Shown here piece by piece: positions 44,701-55,323 of a DNA stretch of 64,000 nt. The notes beneath the pieces were generated by a model. That model was given only the letters and a program-made list of their open reading frames with translations, was not told where the DNA came from and searched no databases. The stretch covers positions 535,295 through 599,294 of the forward strand of contig NW_008707426.1 of NCBI RefSeq assembly GCF_000327385.1, read 5' to 3'. Source of the stretch: Lottia gigantea. Taxonomy: Eukaryota > Mollusca > Gastropoda > Lottiidae. Both the position numbers and the translations under genes were made by a program. Positions within the stretch are counted from its first letter, which is position 1. Each line of letters starts with the position of its first letter.

Positions 44701-47700
44701 ATGTCACTTATTGCAAAATATGCTTTATCACCTAAGGCCCTTTGTGATTAGTTACGTCATCAAACACTTAGTTTTAATGGAACACGTGACATGATTTTGG
44801 TAATTCGGAAATTGGCACACACTCTCCTTTAATACGTTTACTGTTCATTGTTGATTGTTTATTTATTTACAGTTGTTTATTGTTAGTTGTTGATTGTTTA
44901 TTTACAGCGATGATCTCGATAAATCCAGGATGATGGATGACTTACGACATTCCAGAGCTAAATCTAATTATAGTAAATATCTAGACAGTCAATATCGAGC
45001 TATCAGTCTCTTACAGTATGTATTTAAAATAAATTAACATATGTGATACATATTATCAGTCTCTTACAGTATGTATTCACCATAAATTAACACAATCTGA
45101 TATATATTATCAGTCTCTTACAGTATGTATTTACCATAAATTAACACAATCTGATATATATTATCAGTCTCTTACAGTATTTATTCACCATAAATTAACA
45201 TAATCAGATATATATTATCAGTCTCTTACAGTATGTATTCACCATAAATTAACACAATCTGATACATATTATCAGTCTCTTACAGTATGTATTTACCATA
45301 AATTAACATAATCAGATATATATTATCAGTCTCTTACAGTATGTATTCACCATAAATTAACACAATCTGATATATATTATCAGTCTCTTACAGTATGTAT
45401 TTACCATAAATTAACATAATCTGATATATATTATCAGTCTCTTACAGTATTTATTTACCATAAATTAACGTAATCAGATATATATTATCAGTCTCTTACA
45501 GTATTTATTTACCATAAATTAACATAATCTGATAAATATTATCTATTGTATGTATTGAAATAAATTAACATAATCGGATATATATCATCAGTCTCTCACA
45601 GTATCTATGTTACATAAGTTAACATAATTTGAAACATAACTTTAGACTTTACTCCATGAGCTATAACCACTGAAATTTCACTTAGATTAATTAAAAGAAG
45701 CTAACATTCGCTGAAATGTGAAATTCTTAACCATGCAATGAGCCATTTTAGCTAAAGCTGATTGGACGAAAAAAGGGTGTTAGGTTTTAAACATGAATCA
45801 TTATAATCTGAAATACAACTTTTTTTAAATTTTGTTTTGTAAATCTTTTGAAAGAAATTTAGATGAAAATTATTATTAATGAATTACAGAGAGGCCAGAG
45901 AAAATCGACATGCTAAAGCACAAGAATCCATACAGAAGATGGAAGAAGAACTGGAATCCTGGAGAAAACAAACTCTTAAAGAAAGGAAAGAGGTAGGAAG
46001 TTATGATGTATTTTGTATTTACAGGCTGATAAATATTCTGATAATGTATTTTGTATTGACATAAATACGCTGATAATGTATTTTGTATTTACATAAATAC
46101 GCTGATAATGTATTTTGTATTTAGATAAATATGCTGATAATGTATTTTGTAGTTACATAGATACGCTGATAATGTATTTTGTATTTACTTGCTGATAATG
46201 TAGTTTGTATTTACAGGCTGATATTACGCTGATAATGCATTTTGTATTTACAGGCTGATAAATACACTGATAATGTATTTTTTATTTACAGGCTGATAAT
46301 GTATTTTGTATTTACAGGCTGATAAATACACTGATAATGTATTTTGTATTTACAGGCTGATAAATAAGCTGATAATGTATTTTTTATTTACAGGCTGATA
46401 AATAAGCTGATAATGCATTTTGTATTTACAGGCTGATAAATACACTGATAATGTATTTTTTATTTACAGGCTGATAATGTATTTTGTATTTACAGGCTGA
46501 TAAATAAGCTTGATAATGTATTTTGTATTTACAGGCTGATAAATAAGCTTGATAATGTATTTTGTATTTACAGGCTGATAAATAAGCTTGATAATGTATT
46601 TTGTATTTACAGGCTGATAAATAAGCTGATAATGTATTTTTTATTTATAAGCTGATAATGTATTTTTTATTTATAAGCTGATAATGTATTTTGTATTTAC
46701 AGGCTGATAAATAAGCTTGATAATGTATTTTTTATTTACAGGCTGATAAATATGCTGACAATGTAGTTAATAGAGTCAACCAGTTAAAATCATTGAAAGC
46801 TCATAATAATAGATTAAGTAAAGAACTTGAACATCAACAGAATAGACAAAGGTATAGAATAATGCTGTATTCGTTACCTCTGGAAAGTAATATTCTGATG
46901 GGATATCGGAACTAAGTTTAGGACCAGACGCATAATGTCGATTTTCATAGAAGTTGCTCCAACTAATTTTTGGGTTGCTGGTTTTTGACCAAGACAAAAA
47001 CCCAAATCTATTCAATGAGTCGATCAGGACATAGCCAAAAATTCTGCGATGTCCCTGCCCCTGCACCACACTGTACCAAAATATAGACAGCCTGGTCCTA
47101 AATCTAATTCTAATACCCCATCTGAATATCAGGGGCCTTATTCTGGAAAACTTAATTTATAATTATAGTGTGTCAGTAATCTGATTGGTCAATCACTTAA
47201 ACTGATTTTAAATTTAGTTGTTTAATCCAATCAGATTGGTCAATCACTAAAATCGATTTTAAATTTAGTTGTTTAATCCAATCAGATCTGTGCACCTTAA
47301 TTGGCTTAATTTTAGTGTATCCTATTCAACAAGTGCTTAACGTAGGTTGCAAGTGTTAGTTACAAATCTATTTTAGTTGTGCTCAAGACTTATCTGCTTG
47401 CTATAAAGAGGTACGAAACCTTGTGGTGTCTCTCTTAAAGAAATCTATCTAAGTTATGTGACTATTTTTATCTCAGAGTTGAAGCAGAAGAAGAAGCGTG
47501 GAGACACGGTACAAAAATAGATGTACAATACAAAAATAGAAAGAGTGATTTGATTCAGAGAGAAAAAGACTTTGCTGTACAACAGGTTAGTTACCCCTCC
47601 CCCCTTTTTAGAAGAGAAGCATCCGTTGTCACTAAGCATTATGCTATATTCTTAGTTAAGTCCCCTTATTTTAGAATAAGACAAAAACAGATGCCTGGGT

Positions 47701-48167
47701 TGTAGGGGGCAGCACGATTGGTGGATTCATGGAATCAACCGGACGTTCAGTAAAATAAGTTGGATAAGTGTTCAAAACGTGTTCAACGTGTGCCGGATAA
47801 ATAGTAGGTGCAGACAGATTTCAAAATGACGGATAAAGAAACAAATGGGAAAATTTGGAATGTCATGTCTGCTTCCATAACGTTGAGATTGAGGACAGAA
47901 TTTGAAGAAACAGAACCTGTTCAGATCTCTTCAATCAAGCACCACCCAGTTGTTGGACTGAAGATATGCCTTGTCCTTAGCCAGTGTTTTTCATTTCAGA
48001 TGCGGGCAACAGCAAAAGTCACACAAGAACTGCGTGATTCAATACGTAAAAAATATGACACTGATACATTTGATAAGAAAGTTTTACAAGCTCAGATTCA
48101 TGCTAATCTCGGAAAACGAACACCCATGAAAGCTTTGAAGAATAGATCCAGTGTTGAGCTTTGTTGA
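38734..48167 (+). CDS. CCDC177: CCDC177-like coiled-coil protein, 15 exons
   Basis: Exons joined in continuous frame: 38734-38968, 39464-39637, 40561-40657, 41165-41242, 41807-42101, 42571-42756, 43027-43146, 43510-43563, 43759-43884, 44299-44372, 44908-45015, 45890-45992, 46742-46851, 47477-47585, 48000-48167; 2037 nt, about 678 aa (human CCDC177 is about 700 aa). The N-terminus has the family hallmark SLDLYNF...YVLTSPRSLEACSQLGVKP (7-41), followed by a QCR...ERSRIIED block, a Ser/Arg-rich linker, then a long Arg/Lys/Glu-rich coiled coil from about residue 295 to 650. The last exon carries ELRDSIRKKYDTDTFDKKVL then AQIHANL, matching the conserved C-terminus. Molecular role is poorly known in the family; it is expected to be an intracellular structural protein. 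Exon 5 contains six 9-residue RSLSATRxQ repeats (230-283). A 5' UTR acceptor (TTTTTCAG) ends at 38713. ATTAAA at 48200 may be the poly(A) signal. Introns 2, 11 and 12 hold minisatellites, the last two with splice sites in each unit. Confidence 0.9.
39089..39352. mobile_element. MITE family A in CCDC177-like intron 1
   Basis: TTAAAGGGATTGTAAAGGGA at the left and TTTACAATCCTTTTAA at the right; right arm shortened by about 40 bp. Confidence 0.8.
39812..40500 (+). repeat. 37-bp minisatellite in CCDC177-like intron 2
   Basis: About 18 units of ATTGATTACATAATTTATTA plus TGCCTCACTGATTATTA, near-identical in the left half and decayed to the right. It contains neither exon border. Confidence 0.9.
40708..40890 (+). 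repeat. family F repeat fragment
   Basis: GCCACTTCAGTTAGGGTCTA, AAGACGGGCCTCTTGAACAT, AACCTTTTGACCTAATGTGA and AGTTTGGTTTAATTTTGATT, shared with 2219, 20822 and 30838. Intron 3. Confidence 0.6.
41366..41671. mobile_element. MITE family A in CCDC177-like intron 4
   Basis: TTAAAGGGATTATAAAGAGT at the left and ACCTCTTTACAATCCCTTTAA-type right end, with both arms present. Confidence 0.85.
41910..42071 (+). repeat. 27-bp in-frame coding repeat (exon 5)
   Basis: Six units of CGTTCACTTTCAGCCACAAG plus AGCTCAG encode RSHSASRLQ, RSLSATRPE, RSLSATRAQ twice, RSLSTNRPQ and RSVSTSRLN. The middle units are nearly identical at DNA level, which indicates recent expansion within the coding sequence. Confidence 0.85.
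42360..42473 (+). mobile_element. MITE family A, right half, intron 5
   Basis: TATTGCAGGAATCACAGACA, TCTAATTGAAAATTAGAATG and AACCTCTTTACAATCCCTTTAA-type end. Confidence 0.7.
42818..42986. mobile_element. MITE family A, decayed copy, intron 6
   Basis: CATTCCAATTTTCAATCAGA, CGTCTCTGGTTTCTGCAATT and AATTGCAGGAAACAAAGACT; both ends lost. Confidence 0.6.
43172..43398. mobile_element. MITE family H copy, intron 7
   Basis: GCTCGATTGGAGAGTTCTAA at the left and AGAACTCTCTGATCGAGCG at the right are inverted repeats. The interior has GGAAAGCGTTCTGAACTTTG and TTGATTCCATGAATT, shared with 51181-51404. Confidence 0.75.
43905..44065. mobile_element. MITE family H, decayed copy, intron 9
   Basis: TCTCCGCCATTTTGAATTCT, ACACCTACTATTTTTTCA and GGTCTGAATTCTGTTATAAA follow the interior of 43172-43398. 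Confidence 0.55.
44639..44783. mobile_element. MITE family A, decayed copy, intron 10
   Basis: GACACTGATAGCATTGATTT, CATTCCAATTTTCAATCAGA and CGTCATCAAACACTTAGTTT; ends lost. A scrap of family G end precedes it (44586-44620). Confidence 0.6.
45001..45620 (+). repeat. 54-bp minisatellite carrying the exon 11 donor
   Basis: Units begin every 54 bp (45001, 45054, 45108, 45162 and so on; about 11). The first unit is the real exon end: TATCAGTCTCTTACA followed by GTATGT. Later units repeat TATCAGTCTCTTACAGTATG, so each holds a copy of the last 15 exon bases and a usable-looking donor. Confidence 0.9.
46005..46760 (+). repeat. ~38-bp minisatellite carrying the exon 13 acceptor
   Basis: Units combine GATAATGTATTTTGTATTTA with CAGGCTGATAAATAAGCT. 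The last unit is the real acceptor TTTATTTACAG at 46741 and the first exon bases GCTGATAAATATGCTGA. More than a dozen earlier TTTACAG|GCTGAT copies precede it. Confidence 0.9.
47690..47815. mobile_element. MITE family H fragment, intron 14
   Basis: GATTCATGGAATCAACCGGA then CGTTCA is the reverse complement of 51343-51365. The end AGGTGCAGACAGATTTCAAA resembles the reverse of the family's interior. Confidence 0.5.
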
Positions 48168-48390
48168 TATAGTGTTTGTTTGACTGCCAACAAGACTTGA
48201 TTAAATTTGACATCTACCCCCCCTTAAATTTGGAAATGAACTAATCCAATCGTAGATATACAGTTTCATATTGATAGATAGTATGCACATGTGGAAGAGT
48301 TCAATAGAAAGTTGAGGGGTGTCAAATAGATGATTGAAATCATTTAATATCCAGCCTTGTAGTTGTACCATAATCAGTTTTGTTGTTTCG

Positions 48391-48672
48391 TTAAAGGTAT
48401 TGTAAGGAAGTTTTTCTAAATTTTTTATGTGTATCGCGGACACTGATAGCAACAATTTGCACCATTCCAATTTTCAATTTCTGTGACTCCTACAATTCCA
48501 CTAACACTAATTGCAAAATATGCTATGTTACACAAGGCCCTTCATGATTAATGATGTCATCAAACACAGGAACCAAAGACGTATGATTGGAAATAGAAAT
48601 GGTGTAAATTGATGATATCAGTGCCCCCAATACACATAAACAATTTAGTAAACATCTTTACAATCCCTTTAA
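48391..48672. mobile_element. MITE family A, complete copy
   Basis: TTAAAGGTATTGTAAGGAAG at the left and CATCTTTACAATCCCTTTAA at the right; just beyond the CCDC177-like gene. Confidence 0.8.
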
Positions 48673-48929
48673 TTTTAGAAATGAGCTTGTCCAATCACAC
48701 ACTTAAGTATTATGTTGATAGACATATGCATGTGTGGAAGAGTTCAATAGAAAGTTGAGGGTTGTCAAATAAATGGCTGCCATTTTATATCCAGCCTTGT
48801 AGGCCAACCATATTTATGTTTTTGTTCATTGCATTTATTGAAAATAAGTCTGTTGTCTGTCATATAACATAATATAACATAGATTGATATCGATATAACC
48901 TTTTCTCGCTATTTATAGAAATAATGGAG

Positions 48930-49187
48930 TTAAAAGGTACACTTCCTCTCAGGATGGTTAAAATAAGTCTTTGTTCATCAGTGGACTTACCTGGTGAGAT
49001 AACTATACAACAGAAACGAGCCTTTTTCAATAATTACTTCGTTTAATGGATATATTAATTATATATTATGGAGATTCTATTCTTTAGGCTTGACACCTGG
49101 TAAGTCTAACTGATGAATATATACACTTATTAACCAAGTTTGAAACTTTAAATTTCATGTCCATTCTAAGAGGTAGTATACCTTTAA
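48930..49187. mobile_element. MITE family C copy
   Basis: TTAAAAGGTACACTTCCTCT at the left, GTTCATCAGTGGACTTACCT, GGTAAGTCTAACTGATGAAT and AAGAGGTAGTATACCTTTAA at the right. Confidence 0.8.
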
Positions 49188-49656
49188 TAATTACGTAGTA
49201 TGATTGGCCAATCAAACATCTTGGTTTTATACTTTTTCAAGAATTTCAAAGTTATGATGTTTCAGACATTTTAAGATCAGTATCTGGAGTTTCCATGACA
49301 ACAATTTCGCTTTAAATCTCTGTTTGGGATTTGAATTTTTTTCAAACTTTTTCAAGGTTTTCAAACTTCAAGCACTGATAGGTTTATCATATTTATTGAT
49401 TGATCTATCCAATCAAATATCATTTTATATGTAGTCTTTAGGCAGCCTTTTTGACCTCTTTCGATAGTTTTGATTGGTTAAGATTAAAGTCACCAAGACA
49501 TCATCATGTAGGGTAGTATCAAAGCTGGAACCAAAGATTTTAAATCTTAACTAATATTAGTTACATTAGTTGCTATTAGTTATTTGATTGATTAATATGT
49601 AAGATACATGGTTTGTAACAGTTCTTGTTTTAGTATAGCTGATGCATACCCCTACT

Positions 49657-49973
49657 TTAAAGGTTACTTCCTCTTAGAACAGTGGTTCCCGCCCTTTTTC
49701 AGCCTTCACCCCTGGAGAAGTCACCTGGACCTTTCACACCCCTAAAAATTTTTTCATCCACATTTCCAGCATGTGATGAGATGAGGTGCTCTCTCAGATC
49801 AAAATAAATTCTTCTCCTACACCAGTTGGTCGAACCCCTGACACCCTAGTCCCACACCCCAAAACACCCCCAGTCATGACACCTGGTAAATCTAACTGAT
49901 GAAAGTATGCACTTATTGACCAAGTTTGAGACTTTAAATGTTATGTCCATTCTAAGAGGTAGTATAGCTTTAA
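49657..49973. mobile_element. MITE family C, interrupted by a hAT-like piece
   Basis: Left end TTAAAGGTTACTTCCTCTTA (49657-49679). The right arm resumes at 49873 with TCATGACACCTGGTAAATCT and ends AGAGGTAGTATAGCTTTAA. Most of the left arm is gone. Confidence 0.75.
49680..49872 (+). mobile_element. hAT-like fragment inside a family C MITE
   Basis: Begins CAGTGGTTCCCGCCCTTTTT, the classic terminal sequence of Charlie/Tip100-type hAT elements. No matching right end is visible, so it is partial. Confidence 0.55.
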
Positions 49974-50019
49974 GGAAACTGGTCTTTGAAAAGAGTATGG
50001 GATAAGTATAAGCACCAAA

Positions 50020-50165
50020 GTCTATTTGCCTGTTGTATGGTATTATGTTATTTTATATGTAGCCTATGTGTCCTGTTGTATTATGTTATTTTATATGTAT
50101 ATACTGTGTCCTATTGTATTATGTTATTTTATATGTCTATGTATATATTGGGTCCTATTGTATAT
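50020..50165 (+). repeat. short array of GTATTATGTTATTTTATATG
   Basis: Three units of GTATTATGTTATTTTATATG with TGTCCTATT-like linkers. Creates short ORFs only. Confidence 0.7.
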
Positions 50166-50379
50166 ATAAAGTGATGTTTGTATAATATTATCATATAATT
50201 ATGTATATTTATAATCATTTTAAATGAAGAACTGACAGGGAAAGTTTTAGTTAATTTTAACAGGGTCACTTTTCTAAAGTTCTTAATCTATATCTTACTG
50301 TTGATAATAAGCTCTGCTAACAGGAGTGTCCCTAAGAAAGTGGACATAGGGCCATCTTGTTGAAAGGATCCTAGAGAAC

Positions 50380-50605
50380 TTAAAAGGATTCTAAAGAGGT
50401 TTTTTAAATGTTTTTTTTATGTGTATCGGGGACACTGACAGCATCAATTTGTACCATTCAAAGTTTGAATCAGACGTCTGTGGTTCCTGCAATTCCATTA
50501 AAACTAAGTGTTTGATGATGTCACTTATAGGAAAAGGACTCATGTGATACATGCATATTTTGCAATTAGTGACACTTAGTTTTAGTGGAACCTTTTTACA
50601 GTTGT
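50380..50605. mobile_element. MITE family A, right end damaged
   Basis: TTAAAAGGATTCTAAAGAGG, then a full left arm to TGTTTGATGATGTCACTTAT. The right arm jumps from TTAGTTTTAGTGGAACC to the terminal CTTTTTACAGTTG. Confidence 0.75.
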
Positions 50606-50832
50606 TTTTCTTATGAAATCTCTAGGAGGAGACAAACTGGATCCAGTTGTTTTTCCTTTCATTTGGTTTCTTTGTTTAACATGTCATCCCACTCTGAATA
50701 ATAGTGTCTACTGCTGTTTCCGTCCACTTTATGAATATTTTGACTACCTATCTTTTGTAAACTGTGATATTTATTGCCTGAATAATAATTATAATATAAT
50801 TGTTGTTGAACGTTTTAATAACCAAATCATTT

Positions 50833-50978
50833 TTAAAGGGACAGTTTCGCCATTTTTGAGTGTTTAATTGGGTCTTATAAAATAGTCTTCAGAAGTACTA
50901 GTAGCCTATTACTATTAGTGATTAGCTTAAGCTAAAAAATTCCAGTTCTGAGAATAAGATACTATTGGCATAAGCGAA
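50833..50978 (+). mobile_element. MITE family B, internally deleted
   Basis: TTAAAGGGACAGTTTCGCCA, TAGTCTTCAGAAGTACTAG, then directly TATTAGTGATTAGCTTAAGC and GATACTATTGGCATAAGCG. Confidence 0.7.
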
Positions 50979-51180
50979 CCCGACCATTAGTCAATGCCGG
51001 AAATAAGATAATAAGATTCTTTTATTTCTTCAAATCTTGTAGCTAAGTTAAAATTTTTTGCAGCTGCACACTTTGCATTGATCATTATTTTTGTTTTATT
51101 GGTAATTTTTATTTATTACGTTGTCTCAACTCCTTGTCCAGTTTGGAGTTCAGATGAAATAGTAAACACAACAGGGTGGC

Positions 51181-51404
51181 GCTCGATTGGAGAGTTCTGA
51201 ACAGGTTCAGTCTGTCACAATTCTGACATCAATCAAAGGGAATGTCACATTCAAAACATCCATATCTGTTTCCTTTTTTCCATTCTTAATTCTGTCTGGA
51301 CGTGGAAAGCGTTCTGAAGTCTGTTCCAGGTTGTTTCATTGAACGTCCGGTTGATTCCATGAATCTGGAACGTGCAGAATTCACCAATCGAGAGCAACCC
51401 CAAG
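51181..51404. mobile_element. MITE family H, TIR-bounded copy
   Basis: GCTCGATTGGAGAGTTCTGA at the left and GCAGAATTCACCAATCGAGA at the right are inverted repeats. The interior has GGAATGTCACATTCAAAAC and GGAAAGCGTTCTGAAGTCTG. About 225 bp. Confidence 0.8.
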
Positions 51405-51534
51405 TAACCAGTCTGCTCAATTTGTAGTCGTCAATGTTTGTGATGCAAGTAAGTCGAAATAATAATACTTTTTTTGCTCACTCATATGATCGGAAAAAAG
51501 GAGACAAAGCTTTCCTCGTGGCACTGTTTTACTG

Positions 51535-51752
51535 GTCAATAACCAGACGTTTGCGCTTCCTGCAACTCCGCAAAAAATGTGTTTGATGACGCCACAAATC
51601 GCAATATAATCTTTTATCACAAAAGGTTGGCCATTAGTGTCATCAAACACTTAGTTCTAATGGAATTGCAGGAATCGCAGACGTCTGCTTTAAAATTGGA
51701 AAAAGGGTGCAAATTGATGCTATCAGTGTCCCCGATGCACATAATTTACAAC
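51535..51752. mobile_element. MITE family A, end-trimmed copy
   Basis: ATAACCAGACGTTTGCGCTT, GTGTTTGATGACGCCACAAA, ATTGCAGGAATCGCAGACGT and GCACATAATTTACAACACCT. Confidence 0.7.
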
Positions 51753-51824
51753 ACCTTCAACTGTCATCGGGCACCACTGTTATAACTATCCAAAGTTATC
51801 CTTTGCCTTGTGACTTTGAAAGAG

Positions 51825-52070
51825 CGTTACATCATAGTGCCAGCCTTCCGAGCTCCTAGAGCGTCTTAGAGGGTTCTCTCAAGAAAATTTGAGAAAAAAT
51901 GAATTGATTTTGTGTATCCTGGAACATATTTTGGAGAAAAAAAGTGGACATTTAGATTTGTTGAAAATAAAGTGGGGGTACAATTGGGGGTGCAAACCAC
52001 TTTTCTTAGGAGTGGGGTGGGGGGGGGTTGGCAAATGACCCCCCTTTTATACCGCGTATGTTAAAATCCG
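51825..52070 (-). mobile_element. hAT-like MITE copy (family E), decayed
   Basis: GCCAGCCTTCCGAGCTCC, GGGTTCTCTCAAGAAAATTT, AACATATTTTGGAGAAAAAA and GGGGGTGCAAACCACTTTTC; reverse orientation relative to 15843-16159. Confidence 0.6.
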
Positions 52071-52451
52071 GGGGAGGGGCCTCAACCAACTTATTTCCAC
52101 AGACTCCCTTTTTTTCAAGTTGAGCCAGTGGTGATCATAGCGTTTATTACCTTTATTTTATTTTTGAATTCAGATGTATCATATGGCGACTTGGAATCGG
52201 AATGATAATGACAATAGATTTCACAACAAGCTGAAGAAATGACAGCAACCAACATATTATGCATCATACTAGAAAAATCGAAAGTAGCAGACCAATTAGA
52301 GAACACAGCAGAAAATCTGTGTAGGCAAGGTATCAATTTTAATTCGTTTTGATGTTTGGAAATTCATGTTGAACACGCTAAGACCACCGCAGTGCGAGTA
52401 TTTATTTCATGTGGTCATTACAGCAATGTAATCGAGTAACAAATATCTAAC

Positions 52452-52836
52452 AGACCCGTCACACCAGAATGGCGTCCTTACTGAGCTACTACGGCAACGG
52501 ATATTTAACTTAAAGCATGTTAAGGCAGCCATAAGCCTGGTATAAGCGTGAAGTAAGTGTCAGATATCGCACGGTCGGCGCCATTGTCGCCAATAACCGC
52601 CGTTGAGATAGCCAGGGAATAAAGAATGTCTTTAGACAAGCGTCGTTATATCTCCATAAACGCTAAAAATAAAGTTCACTAAGCCCAAAGATTTTATTAG
52701 AAAAACGCCCTGAGTTGTAGAATTTATAATTTTAAGGGACTTCTTCACGTTTTCTTCACGTTTTCCGCGGCGACCAAGTACATTTATTAGTCGCCGTAAA
52801 ATCGCAAATGATCGCGGACCAGTGTGACGGGGCCAT
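52452..52836. mobile_element. DNA element with CCCGTCACAC ends
   Basis: AGACCCGTCACACCAGAATG at the left and GGACCAGTGTGACGGGGCC at the right are inverted repeats; inside, GTCGCCAATAACCGCCG and TTTCCGCGGCGACC add GC-rich blocks unlike the flanks. No coding capacity; superfamily not assigned. Confidence 0.6.
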
Positions 52837-53090
52837 AAGAAAAAACGGCAATTTCTCAATTTATTTATGGCTTTCTGCAATGAGTGAATCTTTTGTTTGA
52901 ATACGTTTGATGTATATTATATTACAGTTGTCTGAACTGTTTCCTTTCTACATCTTTCAAGATTGATTCTATAGGTTTTCAGCCAAATATGAACATTTTT
53001 AAAACTGTTTATTTCATGCCATTTCATTTAATAGTTTAAGTCAAACGTCTGGATCTTATACAACCGACAATGTCAAAGTACGGATTTTTA

Positions 53091-53430
53091 TTAAAGGGAT
53101 TGTAAAGAAGTTGTATATGTTTATCGGTGGCGCTGATAGCATGAATTTGCACCATTTATATTTTTAATCAGACGTCTGTGGTTCCTGCAATTCCACTAAA
53201 ACTATGTGTTTGATAACGTCACTAATCATAAGGGCCTTATGTGATAAAGCATATTTTACGATTAGTGACGTCATCAAACATTTTACATGTAGCAAAGCCT
53301 TATATAATGGGCTTTGCTATGCAGGAACCATAGACGTCTGATTGAAAATTAGAATGGTACAAATTGATGCTATCAAGTTCTCAATGCACATAAAAAAAAT
53401 AAATAGAAAACCTCTTTACAATCCCTGTAA
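53091..53430. mobile_element. MITE family A, complete copy
   Basis: TTAAAGGGATTGTAAAGAAG at the left and CCTCTTTACAATCCCTGTAA at the right. Contains TAGTGACGTCATCAAACA and a small AAGCCTTATATAATGGGCTT hairpin inserted in the right arm. Confidence 0.85.
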
Positions 53431-53948
53431 AACTCAAAACTTCTAAGAACTGTCTAAGAACAGTTTGATTTTAAGTATCAGTAGATGCTTTTTTTTCTAT
53501 AATTTTCAATTAAAGTACATTTCTTCTAGAAAACACGTCATTCATTGATAACACTTCGTTAGGTTTAGCTATCTATTATTCTGTTTGATTAAAAGTACTT
53601 TTCGAGTTCGTTAGACCATTATTAGTAGATTTTCTTCAGTTTGAGTTTATTAACGTAACGAACGGATAGTCTTTCAGTTCTACGCACAAATGCCCAATGA
53701 TTATGGTTCAGAAAAAGGTCGGAAAGTAATGATTTTACAATGACTAAGGAGCTATTTGTTGATCTCTCTTCTCCCTATATTTCATTGCTCGACTAATCAG
53801 TTAATACTGTGAAGCGAAAATTAATATTGAATACTCTGGACATTAAAAGTGGATTTTGACAATTGAAATAAATTTTAATGACTTGATATAGCCTACATTT
53901 TACTGTTGCGTAATAAGTGGTTAAGATAATTTCAAGTATTGGGATAAT

Positions 53949-54186
53949 TGATAGCATCAATTTGCACCATTTCAATATTCAATCAGACGTCTGTCGTTCC
54001 TGCAAACTAAACGCTAAGAGCCTTATGTGATAAAGCATATTTTGCGATTAGTGCCGTCATCAAACGCTTATTTTTTGTGGACTTGCAGCAACCACAGACG
54101 TCTGACTGAAACCTGGAATGGTACAAATTGATGCTATCACTGTCCCCGATACACATACAAAATTTAGAAAACCTCTTTACAATCAA
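53949..54186. mobile_element. MITE family A, 5'-trimmed copy
   Basis: GATAGCATCAATTTGCACCA, CAATCAGACGTCTGTCGTTC, CCACAGACGTCTGACTGAAA and ACCTCTTTACAATCAACC. Confidence 0.8.
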
Positions 54187-54825
54187 CCTCAACGAGTTTG
54201 TTGATTAGGAGTATTTAAAGGGATATTCGGATTTTTAGTAAAAAGTTTTCATATTCAAAAACGTCGTAAATTATACCTGAAAATATTTACATAAAGTATA
54301 AATGTTTATATCTATGTAGCCTTTCTTCTTGATCAAACTAAATTTGTTTTAAAAGAGTTTATTAAAAACGGAGAGTACCAGTAATTGAGCAGTTTGGCCT
54401 AGTTTTTGGTTTTATAATGGCTCGATATTATTGAAACCTTTCGACCTTTCGACGAAAAAAGCAGAATTTCCCTTTAAACACTAATAAAGCGGAACCGTAG
54501 TACCGTATAGGTTTAATGAAGAACCAGTGTACCTTCCGTTAGGTATATAACTGTTGTTCTATGATTATTAATGATTATTATTGATTAATGTGAAGGTTTA
54601 TTGTAACGAGGAGCTGTAGAACAAGACATAATTAAAAATTTAATACCGATTCATCACCTGTTATAGAAATTTTATGATCCAGTCGTTTGATCCTTCCGGG
54701 CTTTATGATAAATATAGTGATGATTACTTGACAATTAGATACTAGCCGAAAGTCTTTATTTAGCACATCTAGATAATCACGAACCTGGAACTTGGACAAT
54801 ATACTACATTAAAGGCCTTCGTATA

Positions 54826-55025
54826 CCAGAAACGACAAAACACGGTACGACATGACACGACACGATACGACTTTTTAATACACATCCAAATTGACTGAAA
54901 CGGCAAAAAAACATTTAGACGACATTGGAACGACACTTCAAAAAACGAAAGAGATTATTTTTTTAATTTCGATTTGTCGTGTCGGAGAACGTCATGCCAT
55001 GACGTGTCGTACCGTTCTCATCATG
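54826..55025. mobile_element. foldback repeat rich in ACGACACG
   Basis: AACACGGTACGACATGACAC and GACACGATACGAC on the left pair imperfectly with TTTGTCGTGTCGGAGAACGT and ATGACGTGTCGTACCGTTCT on the right. About 200 bp. Confidence 0.55.
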
Positions 55026-55323
55026 ACTGTATAGTCTATGCAGTTTATATTGTTTTATTTTTTGTCATGATGTACGTGTTGTGGCGTCTTATTCCTGATG
55101 TTTTTGGAGGCAATATATTATTTTGACAGAGCAGGCCCATCCATGCAGTCGGCGTAATAAGTAGTTTTCAGCCGGTGCTTTCGTAATTTCAATTGTATTA
55201 TGTTTTTACAATCACTTTCACTAATAACCCCATAAAAACAGAGAATATTATACATCGTTAGGATCGTAATCGAGTCGACTTTCAGATGAATTTTCCTTTA
55301 ACGCGCTTCTGAGAAACGGTGGT

